DNA from: Lachnospiraceae bacterium | GTDB lineage: Bacteria > Bacillota > Clostridia > Lachnospirales > Lachnospiraceae | Length of the DNA: 64,000 bases | NCBI GenBank assembly: GCA_910574805.1 | Contig: CAJTCV010000001.1 | Span: forward strand, 1 to 64,000 | Direction of reading: 5' to 3' | Position numbers and translations under genes: made by a program | Notes under the pieces: generated by a model | Seen by the model: only the letters and a program-made list of their open reading frames with translations | Told to the model about the DNA's origin: nothing | Database searches by the model: none | In this document: in pieces, positions 36,619 through 46,190 of the stretch | Numbering within the stretch: the first letter of the stretch is position 1 | Layout of the letters: every line of letters begins with the position of its first letter

Positions 36619-37693
36619 AGAGAATAGTCCCGCCTCCTGCCACGCAGTCTCCTTCATAGAAAACGACTGCCTGTCCGGGCGTCACGGCACGGACCGGTTC
36701 ATCGAATACACATTCGATCTCGTCTGCCCCTGTCATATGCACCGTGCACATGGCTCCTTCATGGGCATAGCGGATCTTGGCCAGGAAGCGGGCTTCCCCT
36801 GCAGGCGGCTCCACTGCCATCCAGTTCAGGCGGTTCGCCCGGAGTGTCCGGCTGAACACTTCGCTGCATTCTCCGATGACTACTTCACCGGTATCCGGAC
36901 GGATCTCCAGTACGACCACTGGCCTCCCCATGGAAAGTCCGAGTCTTTTGCGCTGCCCTACCGTATAATGGGTGATCCCTTTATGCTTTCCGAGCACGGT
37001 TCCGTCTGTCCATACAAAATTCCCCTCCGGAATCTTCACCCCGGCATGTTCCTCAATAAAACGGGCATAATCCTTATCCGGCACAAAACAGATTTCCTGG
37101 CTGTCCGGCTTGTCCGCCACCGGAAGCCCAAGCTCTTCCGCAAACCTTCGGATCTGTTCTTTTTTATATGCCCCCACCGGCATCAGCGTACGGGACAGCT
37201 GCTCCTGGGTCAGAGCATAGAGCGCATACGTCTGATCCTTTGCCGCCGTAACGGATTTTTTCACGGCATAGCGCCCGCCCGGAAGCTGTGTCACCTGTGC
37301 ATAATGCCCTGTGGCGATATAGTCCGCGCCGATCTCCATGCTCCGTCTCAGCAGGGATTCCCATTTTACATACCGGTTGCAGGCGATACAGGGATTGGGG
37401 GTCCGCCCGTGCAGATACTCGTCCATAAAATAGTCAATGACATTTTTCTGAAAATCCTTTTTAAAATTCATGACATAATGGGGGATCCCCAGCTTCGCTG
37501 CCACCCGTCTGGCATCTTCCACAGCGCTCAGGCCGCAGCACCCGCCGTTTTCCTCCACCTGTTCCGGATCCTCATCCTGCCAGATCTGCATGGTGACGCC
37601 CACGACCTCATATCCCTGTTCCTTCAAAAGCCATGCAGCCACAGAAGAATCTACTCCGCCGGACATGCCGACGACGACTTTTTTCCTCTCCAT
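36617..37693 (-). CDS. mnmA: tRNA-specific 2-thiouridylase MnmA
   Basis: This 358-residue enzyme thiolates U34 of tRNA Lys, Glu and Gln using sulfur passed from the cysteine desulfurase. The PP-loop is [17 protein letters not shown]. The two catalytic cysteines are in [13 protein letters not shown] and [11 protein letters not shown]. The C-terminal beta domains carry [13 protein letters not shown]. It starts two bases after the iscU stop, so it belongs to the isc operon, physically linking sulfur donor and user. Confidence 0.95.
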   Translation of the reverse strand: MERKKVVVGMSGGVDSSVAAWLLKEQGYEVVGVTMQIWQDEDPEQVEENGGCCGLSAVEDARRVAAKLGIPHYVMNFKKDFQKNVIDYFMDEYLHGRTPNPCIACNRYVKWESLLRRSMEIGADYIATGHYAQVTQLPGGRYAVKKSVTAAKDQTYALYALTQEQLSRTLMPVGAYKKEQIRRFAEELGLPVADKPDSQEICFVPDKDYARFIEEHAGVKIPEGNFVWTDGTVLGKHKGITHYTVGQRKRLGLSMGRPVVVLEIRPDTGEVVIGECSEVFSRTLRANRLNWMAVEPPAGEARFLAKIRYAHEGAMCTVHMTGADEIECVFDEPVRAVTPGQAVVFYEGDCVAGGGTIL

Positions 37694-37695
37694 AC

Positions 37696-38136
37696 CTAGT
37701 ATTCTTCGCTCTCTTCTTCCCCTTCGTGGATATCCGACTTTGGCTTTTCCAGTCCTTCAATCCGGATCCCGTGCTTTTCTGCATAATCCCAGAGGGCCGC
37801 ATGGATCGCTTCCTCCGCCAGCAGGGAACAGTGTACTTTTACGGGCGGAAGTCCGTCCAGAGCTTCCATCACTGCTTTATTGGTCACCTGAAGGGCCTCG
37901 TGGATGGTCTTCCCTTTCACCAGCTCAGTGGCCATGCTGCTGGTGGCAACTGCGGCCCCACAGCCGAAGGTCTTGAATTTCACATCCCGGATCACCTGGT
38001 TTTCGTCGATATCCAGATAAATCCGCATAATGTCCCCGCATTTTGCATTGCCCACGGTTCCCACGCCGCTGGCGTCCTCGATCTCCCCTACGTTTCTTGG
38101 ATTCTGGAAATGGTCCATTACTTTATCACTATACAT
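37696..38136 (-). CDS. iscU: Iron-sulfur cluster scaffold IscU/NifU N-terminal type
   Basis: This 146-residue scaffold has three conserved cysteines: in [15 protein letters not shown] and VHCSLLAE. These ligate the nascent [2Fe-2S] cluster. The frame is open another 37 codons upstream, but the AGAGGAAAA ribosome site and the conserved [16 protein letters not shown] start fix ATG 38136. It lies between iscS and mnmA. A short acidic tail is extra. Confidence 0.92.
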   Translation of the reverse strand: MYSDKVMDHFQNPRNVGEIEDASGVGTVGNAKCGDIMRIYLDIDENQVIRDVKFKTFGCGAAVATSSMATELVKGKTIHEALQVTNKAVMEALDGLPPVKVHCSLLAEEAIHAALWDYAEKHGIRIEGLEKPKSDIHEGEEESEEY

Positions 38137-38264
38137 TGCATTTTCCTCTTTTCTGTTCATAACATTTCTGATCCACCGGCCGCGTTCCGTACGGCAAAGC
38201 CCTGCCGGGTATTTCCCCGCAGACAGAGCGGCCGGTTCCAGATTCATACATACAGCATATAAAA

Positions 38265-39452
38265 TTACTGCCTTTTCAGAAAATCCTCATACAGAGGAGA
38301 CATGCCCCGCAGCTTCTCCACGATCTTCTTCACAGCGTCCACCACATGGTCCAGCTCTTCCTCCGTGGTCTCATCGCTGAGGGTCAGGCGCAGAGAGCCA
38401 TGAGCGATCTCATGGGGCAGTCCGATGGCCAGCAGCACGTGGGACGGGTCCAGAGACCCGGATGTACAGGCGGAACCGCTGGAACCGCAGATACCTTCCA
38501 TATCCAGCATGATCAGGAGGGACTCCCCTTCGATGAACTGGAAGCTGAAGTTCGCATTGTTGGGAAGCCGATTCTGCCGGTGTCCGTTCAGTCTTGTATA
38601 AGGCACTTCCCTCAGGATCCGGTCAATGAGATAGTCCCGCAGCACCCGCTCCTTTGCCGTCCGCTCTTCCATGTTCCGCATGGCACGCTCCACTGCAGCG
38701 CCGTATCCCACGATCCCCGGCACATTCTCGGTCCCCGCCCGGCGCTTACGCTCCTGAGCGCCGCCGTGGAGAAAGCTTCTGATTTTCACGCCTTTGCGGA
38801 TATAGAGAAATCCAATGCCCTTTGGCCCGTTGAGCTTGTGGGCGCTGGAACTGAGCATATCAATATTCAGCTCATCCACATTGATGGGAAGCTGTCCGAA
38901 CGCCTGGACAGCATCTGTATGGAACAGGATGCCGTGCTCTCTGGCAATCTCCCCGATCTCCTTCACCGGCTGAATGGTCCCGATCTCATTGTTGGCAAAC
39001 ATGATGCTGATCAGGATCGTCGTGGGGCGGATCGCCTTCTTCAGCTCCTCCAGCTTCACGGTTCCATTTTCATCCACATCCAGATAAGTCACCTCGCATC
39101 CCTGCTTCTCCAGCCACTGACCCGTATGGAGCACCGCATGATGCTCGATCTTCGTGGTTATGATGTGGTTTCCTTTGCCCTGGTATGCCTCTGCCGCCGC
39201 TTTCAGCGCCCAGTTATCGGATTCGCTTCCGCCGGCAGTAAAATAAATCTCTTCTGTCCTGGCTCCCAGCGACTTTGCAATGGTCTCCCTTGCTTTTGTG
39301 ACCGCTTCTCTGCTCTTCTGGGAAAACTCATACACACTGGAAGGATTCCCATATAATTCTGAAAAATACGGAAGCATGGCTTCCACTACCTCCGGCGCCG
39401 TCCTCGTGGTCGCCGCATTATCCAGATAGATCAGTCTCTTTTCTTCACCCAT
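38265..39452 (-). CDS. iscS: Cysteine desulfurase IscS/NifS
   Basis: This 395-residue PLP enzyme takes sulfur from cysteine for Fe-S clusters and tRNA thiolation. It has IYLDNAATTRT, AGGSESDNWAL, the PLP Lys in SSSAHKLNGPKG and the mobile-loop Cys in GSSGSACTSGS. A GTG four codons upstream overlaps the iscR stop and ribosome site, so ATG 39452 behind AAGGAG is preferred. It follows iscR directly. Confidence 0.94.
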   Translation of the reverse strand: MGEEKRLIYLDNAATTRTAPEVVEAMLPYFSELYGNPSSVYEFSQKSREAVTKARETIAKSLGARTEEIYFTAGGSESDNWALKAAAEAYQGKGNHIITTKIEHHAVLHTGQWLEKQGCEVTYLDVDENGTVKLEELKKAIRPTTILISIMFANNEIGTIQPVKEIGEIAREHGILFHTDAVQAFGQLPINVDELNIDMLSSSAHKLNGPKGIGFLYIRKGVKIRSFLHGGAQERKRRAGTENVPGIVGYGAAVERAMRNMEERTAKERVLRDYLIDRILREVPYTRLNGHRQNRLPNNANFSFQFIEGESLLIMLDMEGICGSSGSACTSGSLDPSHVLLAIGLPHEIAHGSLRLTLSDETTEEELDHVVDAVKKIVEKLRGMSPLYEDFLKRQ

Positions 39453-39460
39453 ATATCCAA

Positions 39461-39925
39461 TCACTCCTTTTTCTCACAACATGATCCAGGGACCTGATTT
39501 TTCTCTTCCACCTGCCGGCTTTCTCTCACCAGGTCGCTGATCTTGATCTCATCTACTGTACGGTTGATGCTGTCATTGATTCTCTTCCATACGTATTTGG
39601 TCACGCAGACATCCGCACCCCCGCATCCTTTCTCGTCTGCCAGCCCGGGACAGTCCACCGGATCCAGGCTTCCCTCCAGCGCCCGGAGCACATCTCCCAC
39701 GGAGATCGACTCTGCTTTCCTGCTGGGGATATAGCCTCCCAGGGCTCCCCGTACACTGGTCACAAGACCTGCCTTTTTCAGTTTTGCAATCAGCTGCTCC
39801 AGATAGCTCTCTGATATGTGCTGCCTCGCCGCGATACTCGCGATCGACACCGGTTCCTCCTCGCTGTGCACCACCAGATCCACCATGGCCCGCAGACCGT
39901 ACCTGCCCTTTGTTGACAGCTTCAT
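39461..39925 (-). CDS. iscR: Rrf2-family regulator IscR
   Basis: This is a 154-residue winged-helix repressor sensing Fe-S status. The HTH is in SIASIAARQHISESYLEQL. Three cysteines (Cys92, Cys101, Cys107 in DCPGLADEKGCGGADVC) match the cluster-binding set of IscR in number and place. It is first in iscR-iscS-iscU-mnmA. An IscR-type palindrome sits at its transcription start, so autorepression is likely. The tail carries a further CC pair. Confidence 0.92.
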   Translation of the reverse strand: MKLSTKGRYGLRAMVDLVVHSEEEPVSIASIAARQHISESYLEQLIAKLKKAGLVTSVRGALGGYIPSRKAESISVGDVLRALEGSLDPVDCPGLADEKGCGGADVCVTKYVWKRINDSINRTVDEIKISDLVRESRQVEEKNQVPGSCCEKKE

Positions 39926-39978
39926 CCTGACCTCCTGACTAAAGTTCCGCTGTTTTTGAGTTCCACCCCCGCTGCTTT

Positions 39979-40040
39979 AATTCCGACTATTTTACTCGGA
40001 TTTCATTTCAGATAATACCACCTGCCAAAAGTTCTGTCAA
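39979..40040 (-). promoter_or_regulatory. Promoter and IscR-like operator of the isc operon
   Basis: On the minus strand TTGACA (40035-40040), a 17-base spacer and TATTAT (40012-40017) form a near-consensus promoter. Its start would fall about at 40005. Immediately after lies a dyad, TCCGA and TCGGA around a 9-base AT-rich centre (39982-40000, extended 39979-40003). It matches most positions of the type-1 IscR site known from Escherichia coli. Binding here would block initiation. Confidence 0.75.
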
Positions 40041-40079
40041 GCATTCCCCATGAATATATTGCAAGAAAAAGAGTTTTTT

Positions 40080-41603
40080 ATGAGACAATTTTCCATATTT
40101 CTGAAAGGAACGCTGATCCTGACCGCCGCCGGACTCTTAAGCCGTTTTCTTGGATTCTTCTATAAGATATTCCTGGCCCAGGCTCTGGGTGCGGAAGGAA
40201 TGGGAATCTACCAGCTGATCTTTCCTGTATTTTCCGTCTGCCACGCGCTGACCACCTCCGGTATGGAGACTGCCATCTCCCGCTTTACTGCATTTGCCCC
40301 CGAAAAAGAGAAAAATTCCTGGCTCCATGCCGGGCTCTTTCTCTCTTTTCTGGCTTCCTCTGCCGCCGGGCTGGTTCTGTGGCACCAGTCCGCCTTTATT
40401 GCAGAGTACCTGCTCCATGAGACCCGCTGTGAGCCGCTCCTTCGGATCCTTGCCGTCTCTGTCCCTCTGTCTTCTGTCCATTCCTGCTTCGCAGGCGCCT
40501 GGCTGGGCAGAAAGAAGACCGGTATCCCGGCCTCCGCACAGCTTCTGGAGCAGACCGTGCGGATCGGAACCGTCTGGCTCCTCTGCAGCATCCGGCTTCA
40601 GCAGGGAAAGACCATCACGCCGGCACTGGCTGTCTCCGGTCTTCTGGCCGGCGAAGCAGCCAGCGCCCTTTTCATGCTGACTTTTACAAACGGAGGGTTT
40701 TCAGATCTCATCCATCCGGCTGCGTATCCGGACCGTTTCCGCGCTCTTCTGCGTATGGCGCTGCCGCTCACCGGCAGCCGGCTGAGTCTCACCCTTCTGC
40801 AGAGCGCGGAAGCCGTCCTCATTCCCCTGAGTCTGCAGCGATCTGGTCTGACCACTTCCGAGGCGCTCAGCATGTACGGTATCCTGACCGGGATGGCGCT
40901 GTCCTTTCTCATGTTCCCCAATGCGGTCACGGCGTCCATCTCCGCCATGCTCCTCCCGGTGATCTCTGAAGAGCAGGCAAAGGGCAATGACAGAACGATC
41001 TCCTCCACCATCGAATATACCATCCAGTTCGGACTGACCATCGGCATTCTCTGCATGGGCGTCTTTCTGCATTTCGGAGACCGTCTGGGGACGCTTTTAT
41101 TCCATGAGAGACTTGCCGGCGAATTCCTTGTCACTCTGTCCTGGATCTGTCCGGTCCTCTATCTCACCGGAAATCTGAACAGTATTCTCCACGGCCTCGG
41201 CAGGACCTCCGTCACCTTTTTCAACCAGCTGGCGGCCATTCTGGTGCGGATTCTGTTTATCGTATGGTTCGTCCCCCGCTGCGGGATCCAGGGCGTCCTC
41301 TGGGGCCTTCTGGCCAGCCAGATCCTCCTGTGCCTGCTGGGGCTTCGTGCCGTCTCTCATTTTGTCAGACCGACCATAGGGCTGGATGTTCTTGTACTGA
41401 AGCCCCTCGCCGCACTTTTTTTATCCATAGGAGGTATCGACCTGCTGAAACGTCTGTTCCCCATCCTCCGTCTGGGGCTGGAGCTCCTGGACCTGCTTCT
41501 GAGCATCTGCATGGTGGCCGGTGCATATTTTATAATCCTCATGCTGTTCGGTGTCTGGAAATTCCTGAAGTTCTCTTTCCGGGGCAGAACGGGAAAAAAA
41601 TAA
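40080..41603 (+). CDS. SpoVB/MurJ-like lipid-linked oligosaccharide flippase
   Basis: This is a polytopic membrane protein of about 507 residues with 12-14 predicted helices. It opens FLKGTLILTAAGLLSRFLGF and continues GAEGMGIYQLIFPVF and SGMETAISRF, all typical of SpoVB in the MOP flippase superfamily. Such proteins move lipid-linked precursors, in sporulation for cortex peptidoglycan. ATG 40080 is preferred over an ATG ten codons earlier because only it has purine-rich sequence upstream. It is divergent from the isc operon. A generic polysaccharide flippase is the alternative. Confidence 0.82.
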   Translation: MRQFSIFLKGTLILTAAGLLSRFLGFFYKIFLAQALGAEGMGIYQLIFPVFSVCHALTTSGMETAISRFTAFAPEKEKNSWLHAGLFLSFLASSAAGLVLWHQSAFIAEYLLHETRCEPLLRILAVSVPLSSVHSCFAGAWLGRKKTGIPASAQLLEQTVRIGTVWLLCSIRLQQGKTITPALAVSGLLAGEAASALFMLTFTNGGFSDLIHPAAYPDRFRALLRMALPLTGSRLSLTLLQSAEAVLIPLSLQRSGLTTSEALSMYGILTGMALSFLMFPNAVTASISAMLLPVISEEQAKGNDRTISSTIEYTIQFGLTIGILCMGVFLHFGDRLGTLLFHERLAGEFLVTLSWICPVLYLTGNLNSILHGLGRTSVTFFNQLAAILVRILFIVWFVPRCGIQGVLWGLLASQILLCLLGLRAVSHFVRPTIGLDVLVLKPLAALFLSIGGIDLLKRLFPILRLGLELLDLLLSICMVAGAYFIILMLFGVWKFLKFSFRGRTGKK

Positions 41604-41606
41604 AAA

Positions 41607-41635
41607 TTTACAATCCGGGAGATTTGTACTATACT
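41607..41635 (+). promoter_or_regulatory. Promoter of the DAHP synthase gene
   Basis: TTTACA (41607-41612), 17 bases, TATACT (41630-41635). It lies directly after the flippase stop and about 42 bases before the start at 41678, with AAAGGAG as ribosome site. Confidence 0.6.
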
Positions 41636-41677
41636 TAAATAACAGTTTTTCGGAAAACAAAGACAAAGGAGAATATC

Positions 41678-42706
41678 ATGGGATTTACATTTAATAGAAA
41701 ACTTCCGATCCCCAAGGAGATCAAGGCAGACTACCCCCTCTCCGCCGAAGGCAGAGCCAAAAAGGAACAGCGGGACAAAGAGATCCGGGACGTGATCACC
41801 GGAGTCGACGACCGGTTCCTGATCATCGTCGGCCCCTGCTCGGCGGACAACGAGACAGCCGTTATGGATTACCTGCACCGGCTGATCCCCGTCCAGGAGA
41901 AGATCAAAGACAGGTGCATCATTATTCCGAGGATTTATACCAACAAGCCCCGCACCACCGGAGAAGGCTATAAAGGCATGGTTCATCAGCCCAACCCGGA
42001 GACGGCGCCGGACCTCCTGGAAGGCCTGATCGCCATCCGGAAGCTTCACATCCGCAACATCGAAGAGACCGGCCTGACCGCCGCAGACGAGATGCTCTAT
42101 CCGGAAAACTGGTGGTATCTGACCGACCTGCTCTCCTATGTGGCAGTGGGCGCCCGTTCTGTGGAAGACCAGCATCACCGTATGACCGTCAGCGGCTTTG
42201 ACGTGCCTGCCGGCATGAAGAATCCCACCAGCGGCCATATGAGCGTCATGCTCAATTCCGTGGTGGCGGCGCAGCACGCCCATTCCTTCATCTACCGCGG
42301 CTGGGATGTGGATACCGACGGCAACCCCCTGGCGCACACGATCCTCCGGGGCGCCGTGAACAAGCGGGGAGCTGTACTTCCCAACTATCACTATGAGGAC
42401 CTGCAGCTTCTTTGCGAGCTGTATGCCCAGACCACACTCCAGAATCCTGCCTGCATCGTGGATGTGAACCACTCCAACTCCAACAAGCAGTATCTGGAAC
42501 AGATCCGCATCTCCAAGGAGATCCTCCACAGCCGCCGCTACAGCGACGATATCCGAAAGCTGGTCAAGGGCCTGATGATTGAGAGTTACATCGAAGACGG
42601 CTGCCAGGGCATCCACGACCGGGTCTATGGGAAATCCATCACCGATCCCTGTCTTGGCTGGGAGAAGACGGAACGTCTCATCTACGATATTGCAGAAAGC
42701 TGCTGA
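41678..42706 (+). CDS. aroF: 3-deoxy-7-phosphoheptulonate synthase (class I DAHP synthase)
   Basis: This 342-residue enzyme condenses phosphoenolpyruvate and erythrose-4-phosphate, the first step of aromatic amino acid synthesis. Landmarks are IIVGPCSADNETA, RIYTNKPRTTGEGYKG, ADEMLYPENWWYLTDLLSY, VGARSVEDQHHR and DVNHSNSNKQ with metal ligands. An N-terminal extension of about 45 residues is normal for the feedback-regulated AroF/G/H group; which isozyme cannot be told. It stands alone with its own promoter and terminator. Confidence 0.92.
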   Translation: MGFTFNRKLPIPKEIKADYPLSAEGRAKKEQRDKEIRDVITGVDDRFLIIVGPCSADNETAVMDYLHRLIPVQEKIKDRCIIIPRIYTNKPRTTGEGYKGMVHQPNPETAPDLLEGLIAIRKLHIRNIEETGLTAADEMLYPENWWYLTDLLSYVAVGARSVEDQHHRMTVSGFDVPAGMKNPTSGHMSVMLNSVVAAQHAHSFIYRGWDVDTDGNPLAHTILRGAVNKRGAVLPNYHYEDLQLLCELYAQTTLQNPACIVDVNHSNSNKQYLEQIRISKEILHSRRYSDDIRKLVKGLMIESYIEDGCQGIHDRVYGKSITDPCLGWEKTERLIYDIAESC

Positions 42707-42710
42707 TCAG

Positions 42711-42749
42711 AAAGGGACTGGCGCAGAGTATCTGCGCAGTCCCTTTTTT
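42711..42749. terminator. Terminator between aroF and convergent ABC module
   Basis: AAAGGGACTG and CGCAGA pair with TCTGCG and CAGTCCCTTT around GTA, followed by TTTTTT. It is strong for the plus strand and probably works for both directions. Confidence 0.75.
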
Positions 42750-43372
42750 CAACCCATTTTTTCCAGTTCACAGATCCTCGTGCAGACGCTCTCCAGCAGG
42801 GGCATGCTGTGGCTCACCGCCAGAAGTCCAATCTCCCTTCGCTCCACCTCTTCCATGAGAAAGCTCCAGATCTGACTCTGGGTGATGAGATCCAGCATGG
42901 TGCTGATCTCGTCCGCCAGAAGAAACCGGGTGCGTTTTCCAAGCGCCCTGGCGATGCAGAACCGCTGCATCTCCCCGCCGGAGATCTCCGCCGGATACCG
43001 GTTCTTCCAGTCCTCCTCGATCCCCAGTCCCTGCAGGATCCGTTCCTCGATCCCGTCCCCCTCCTTCAGAACCTCCCGCATACGCAGGCGCGGGTTCACC
43101 ACCTGCTCCGGATGCTGCCAGATCATCTGCACCGGACAATAGTTCCCGTAAAAAGCCAGCGGTTTCCCGTCCAGCAGTACCTCCCCCCGGTCCGGCCGTT
43201 CATACCCGGCCAGGATCTTGCAGAAGGTTGTCTTGCCGAACCCGCTGGGCGCTGCGATGCCCACCCGCTCATGGCTTTCCATGCGAAGGCTGAAGTCATG
43301 AAGGATCCGCCTCTCGTCCTTTCTGTTTGCATTTTCATATTGAAATGTAATGTTTTTCGCTTCCAGTACCAT
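42749..43372 (-). CDS. ABC importer ATPase, nickel/peptide type (module 1, second ATPase)
   Basis: This 207-residue ATPase is short for the family. Walker A reads APSGFGKTT, with Ala in place of the first Gly. Signature is EISGGEMQRFCIARAL and Walker B is FLLADEISTMLD. The C-terminal oligopeptide-transporter extension is missing. Start at 43372 follows GGAGAACAG. It is last in a five-gene importer and pairs with the ATPase at 43417. Order and types match NikD/NikE or DppD/DppF. The substrate is not known. Confidence 0.85.
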   Translation of the reverse strand: MVLEAKNITFQYENANRKDERRILHDFSLRMESHERVGIAAPSGFGKTTFCKILAGYERPDRGEVLLDGKPLAFYGNYCPVQMIWQHPEQVVNPRLRMREVLKEGDGIEERILQGLGIEEDWKNRYPAEISGGEMQRFCIARALGKRTRFLLADEISTMLDLITQSQIWSFLMEEVERREIGLLAVSHSMPLLESVCTRICELEKMG

Positions 43373-43416
43373 CTGTTCTCCGCCCCTGTTCCCTGATTTG
43401 TAACCATCCACTGCCA

Positions 43417-44346
43417 TCACACCGCATGGATGCAGCGGACGCTCCCGCCGCGGATTTCCCGGACGGGGATCACTCCTTTACATTCCTCTGTACAGCTCCC
43501 GCACCGGGGGCCGAAGGGACATCCTTCCGGCAGATCCTTCACATAGGGCTGCGTCCCCCTGATAAACTGTAAACCGTTCTGAGGCAGCGCCCGCCACAGA
43601 GCCCTGGAATAGGGGTGACGCAGCGTCTCCTCCGACTGAAAATCCTCTGCCCGCGCATCTTCCACCGTCGTTCCGGCATAGAACACCACCACCCGGTCCG
43701 CCACCTGAAGCGCCTGCTCCAGATCGTGAGTGATCAGAAGTACCCCGGCGCCCTGATCCGCCAGCTCCCGGAAATGACTCATAACCCTGCGCACCATGTC
43801 CATATGCAGCCCCGGCGTGGGCTCATCGGCGATAATAAGACGGGGATTGCCCATAAGCGCTGTGGACACCAGAACCCTGCGGTTCATGCCGCCGGACAGT
43901 TCAAACGGATACTGTTCCTGCACCTCTTCCTTCAGATGATAACCCCGGAAGATCTCATTCAGTTTCTCTCTGGAAGCCCGGTCCTTTTTCCCCTTCCGGA
44001 TCTGGGGGCCGATCTTCATAAGCGGATCCAGAAAAGCCACGCTCTGGGGCACCAGAACGAGCTCATTGCCCCGAAGCGCCTTCTGCCGCTCCCCGGTAAG
44101 CGGTGCGCCGTCATAGATCAGTTCTCCGCCCATGGATGCGTTGTACGGCAGGATCCCCAGAATCCCGTGGGCCAGAAGGCTTTTCCCGGAGCCGCTGGAG
44201 CCCACCACCGCCACCATCTCTCCCGCATGGACCTTCACATCCAGATTACGGATGACCGGAAGCCCCGTCTTACGAAATCCGCTCTCATACTGTTCAAAAG
44301 ACACGGAAAAATTCCGAATGTTCAGAATCACTTTTTTCTTTTCCAT
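43417..44346 (-). CDS. ABC importer ATPase, nickel/peptide type (module 1, first ATPase)
   Basis: This 309-residue ATPase has Walker A GSSGSGKS, signature ELSGGMNRRVLVSTAL and Walker B LIIADEPTPGL. The C-terminal extension carries the CxxxC-type motif usual in Dpp/Opp/Nik ATPases (CPFGPRCGSCTEECKG), a likely Fe-S or zinc site. It follows the inner permease within 20 bases. Confidence 0.88.
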   Translation of the reverse strand: MEKKKVILNIRNFSVSFEQYESGFRKTGLPVIRNLDVKVHAGEMVAVVGSSGSGKSLLAHGILGILPYNASMGGELIYDGAPLTGERQKALRGNELVLVPQSVAFLDPLMKIGPQIRKGKKDRASREKLNEIFRGYHLKEEVQEQYPFELSGGMNRRVLVSTALMGNPRLIIADEPTPGLHMDMVRRVMSHFRELADQGAGVLLITHDLEQALQVADRVVVFYAGTTVEDARAEDFQSEETLRHPYSRALWRALPQNGLQFIRGTQPYVKDLPEGCPFGPRCGSCTEECKGVIPVREIRGGSVRCIHAV

Positions 44347-44364
44347 ATAGATTGTATCTCTCCG

Positions 44365-45189
44365 TCACATATGCGCGCTGGCCGGGTCCAGAAGCTTTCT
44401 TAAGCTCTCTCCCGCCACATCGAACAGCACCACCGTAAATACCAGCAGAAGCCCCGGAAACAGCGCCAGCCACCAGCGCCCCATGGCCAGGTATTTCATG
44501 CTCTCCGAGAGAATGATCCCGATGGCCGGCTGCTCCGGCGACAGTCCGAAGCCCAGAAACGTGATGCTGGCCTCATGCAGGATCGCATGGGGAAACATTA
44601 AAATCAGCCCCACCAGAAACTGCGGAAACAGATGAGGGAACATATGTTTCCACGCAATCTCCCAGGTGCCGACTCCCAGCTTTCTGGCTGTCCGGATGTA
44701 CAGCGCTTCCTTTAACTGCATGACCTCCCCCCGGATCACCCGGGTCAGAGACGTCCAGTGGGTCAGCGCCACGCCGATGACCACACCTTTGAATCCCTTT
44801 CCAAGGGCGTAGGATATAAGGATCAGCAGCAGGATATGCGGGATTCCCATGACCAGATCGATCATCCAGGTGATCACCGCGTCCACGGTCCTCCCCATGG
44901 TCGCCGCCAGCGTCCCCAGAAGCAGCGCCAGGACAGAGCTGACGCCTGCCGCCAGGATCCCGATCCGGATACTCATGGACAGCCCCGTCAGCGTCCTTAA
45001 GAACATATCCCTGCCCAGCCAGTCCGTGCCGAAAAGATACGGCATGCCGGGCCCCAGATTCTTTTTGGAAAAATCCGTCACCAGCGCTTCTTCCGAAAAT
45101 CCCCATCCTGCGGCTGTCACCGCCGCCAGAAACAAAACCGCCAGCCCGAACAGGAACACGGCCGTCATTCTTCCGTTCCATCGTCTCAT
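44365..45189 (-). CDS. ABC importer permease, NikC/DppC type (module 1)
   Basis: This is a 274-residue permease with five to six helices and the EAA-type loop in RTARKLGVGTWEIAWKHMFP. The N-terminal region GMPYLFGTDWLGRDMFLRTL is characteristic of DppC/NikC. It overlaps the upstream permease by four bases and forms the channel heterodimer with it. Confidence 0.88.
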   Translation of the reverse strand: MRRWNGRMTAVFLFGLAVLFLAAVTAAGWGFSEEALVTDFSKKNLGPGMPYLFGTDWLGRDMFLRTLTGLSMSIRIGILAAGVSSVLALLLGTLAATMGRTVDAVITWMIDLVMGIPHILLLILISYALGKGFKGVVIGVALTHWTSLTRVIRGEVMQLKEALYIRTARKLGVGTWEIAWKHMFPHLFPQFLVGLILMFPHAILHEASITFLGFGLSPEQPAIGIILSESMKYLAMGRWWLALFPGLLLVFTVVLFDVAGESLRKLLDPASAHM

Positions 45190-46184
45190 GCTCCGGCACC
45201 TCCCCTGCGGATTCTTGGATCAATAACGCCGTACAGAAGGTTTGCAATCAGATTCCCTCCGAATACGAAAAGTGCGCTGATGACCGTGATACCCAGAAGC
45301 AGCGGCACATCGCTGCCAAGCCCCGCCGTCACCGCCGCCTGTCCCAGGCCCGGATAGGAGAACGTCTGTTCTACCAGCACGGACCCGCCGAAAATCTCGC
45401 TGATGGACGCGAACTGCAGGGTCAGCGCCGGAAGCAGGACGTTCCGAAGCACATGATTTTTCACGATCTCAAAGGTACTCTCGCCCCTTGCTCTGGCAAA
45501 GAGCACATAGTCGCTTTCCATGATCTCGATCATCTTCTCCCTGGTATGGAGCGTGATGCCGGCGATCCCCGTGATGCTTAAAGTCACCGCCGGAAGGATG
45601 GCGTGCCGCACCCGGTCCATGACCGTAACCCCGCAGGCCTCCACGCCGATGGGCACGCTCAGTCCGATGGGCAGCACCTTCAGCCACACCGCAAAGATCA
45701 TCAGGAGCACCAGCGCCAGCCAGAACGCCGGCGTGCTGGCGATCAAAAGAGAATATCCTTTGATGATTTTATCCAGAACGCTCCCTTCCCGGAGCCCCGC
45801 CAGGATCCCCAGCACAAAGCCCGCCGCTCCGGACAGCACCCATGCGATAAGCATCAGCCACAGAGAATTCACAAGCTTCACACCGATGACCTTCGCCACC
45901 GGCTGGCGGTACAGAAGAGATACTCCCATATCGCCCCGGAAGAAATCTCCTGCCCAGGCGAGAAAGCGCTCCGCCGGGGGCTCTCCCACGCCCCAGTAGG
46001 CCTGAAGCTTCCCGATCTGCTCCTGGCTCATGGAGCCCAGCGCCGCCTGCCCGATATTCGCCTGCAGCGGATCGATGGGGGAGACGGACAGAAGCATAAA
46101 CGCCGCAAGACTCACAAAGAACGTAAGCAGAAGCATCCGGAGCATCTGTTTTCCAATAAATATAAAATGTCTTTTCACCGACAC
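45186..46184 (-). CDS. ABC importer permease, NikB/DppB type (module 1)
   Basis: This 332-residue permease has an N-terminal helix (MLRMLLLTFFVSLAAFMLL) and a long extracellular segment with DPLQANIG. The EAA-type loop is in ARGESTFEIVKNHVLRNVLL, and VEQTFSYPGLGQ, typical of DppB/NikB, follows. It lies just behind the binding protein gene. Confidence 0.88.
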   Translation of the reverse strand: MSVKRHFIFIGKQMLRMLLLTFFVSLAAFMLLSVSPIDPLQANIGQAALGSMSQEQIGKLQAYWGVGEPPAERFLAWAGDFFRGDMGVSLLYRQPVAKVIGVKLVNSLWLMLIAWVLSGAAGFVLGILAGLREGSVLDKIIKGYSLLIASTPAFWLALVLLMIFAVWLKVLPIGLSVPIGVEACGVTVMDRVRHAILPAVTLSITGIAGITLHTREKMIEIMESDYVLFARARGESTFEIVKNHVLRNVLLPALTLQFASISEIFGGSVLVEQTFSYPGLGQAAVTAGLGSDVPLLLGITVISALFVFGGNLIANLLYGVIDPRIRRGGAGA

Positions 46185-46190
46185 AGTCTC

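Noticed and set aside
41357-42616. A 419-codon minus-strand frame antisense to aroF
   Set aside because: aroF on the plus strand has all DAHP synthase motifs plus promoter and terminator. The opposite frame has none and is a composition shadow.
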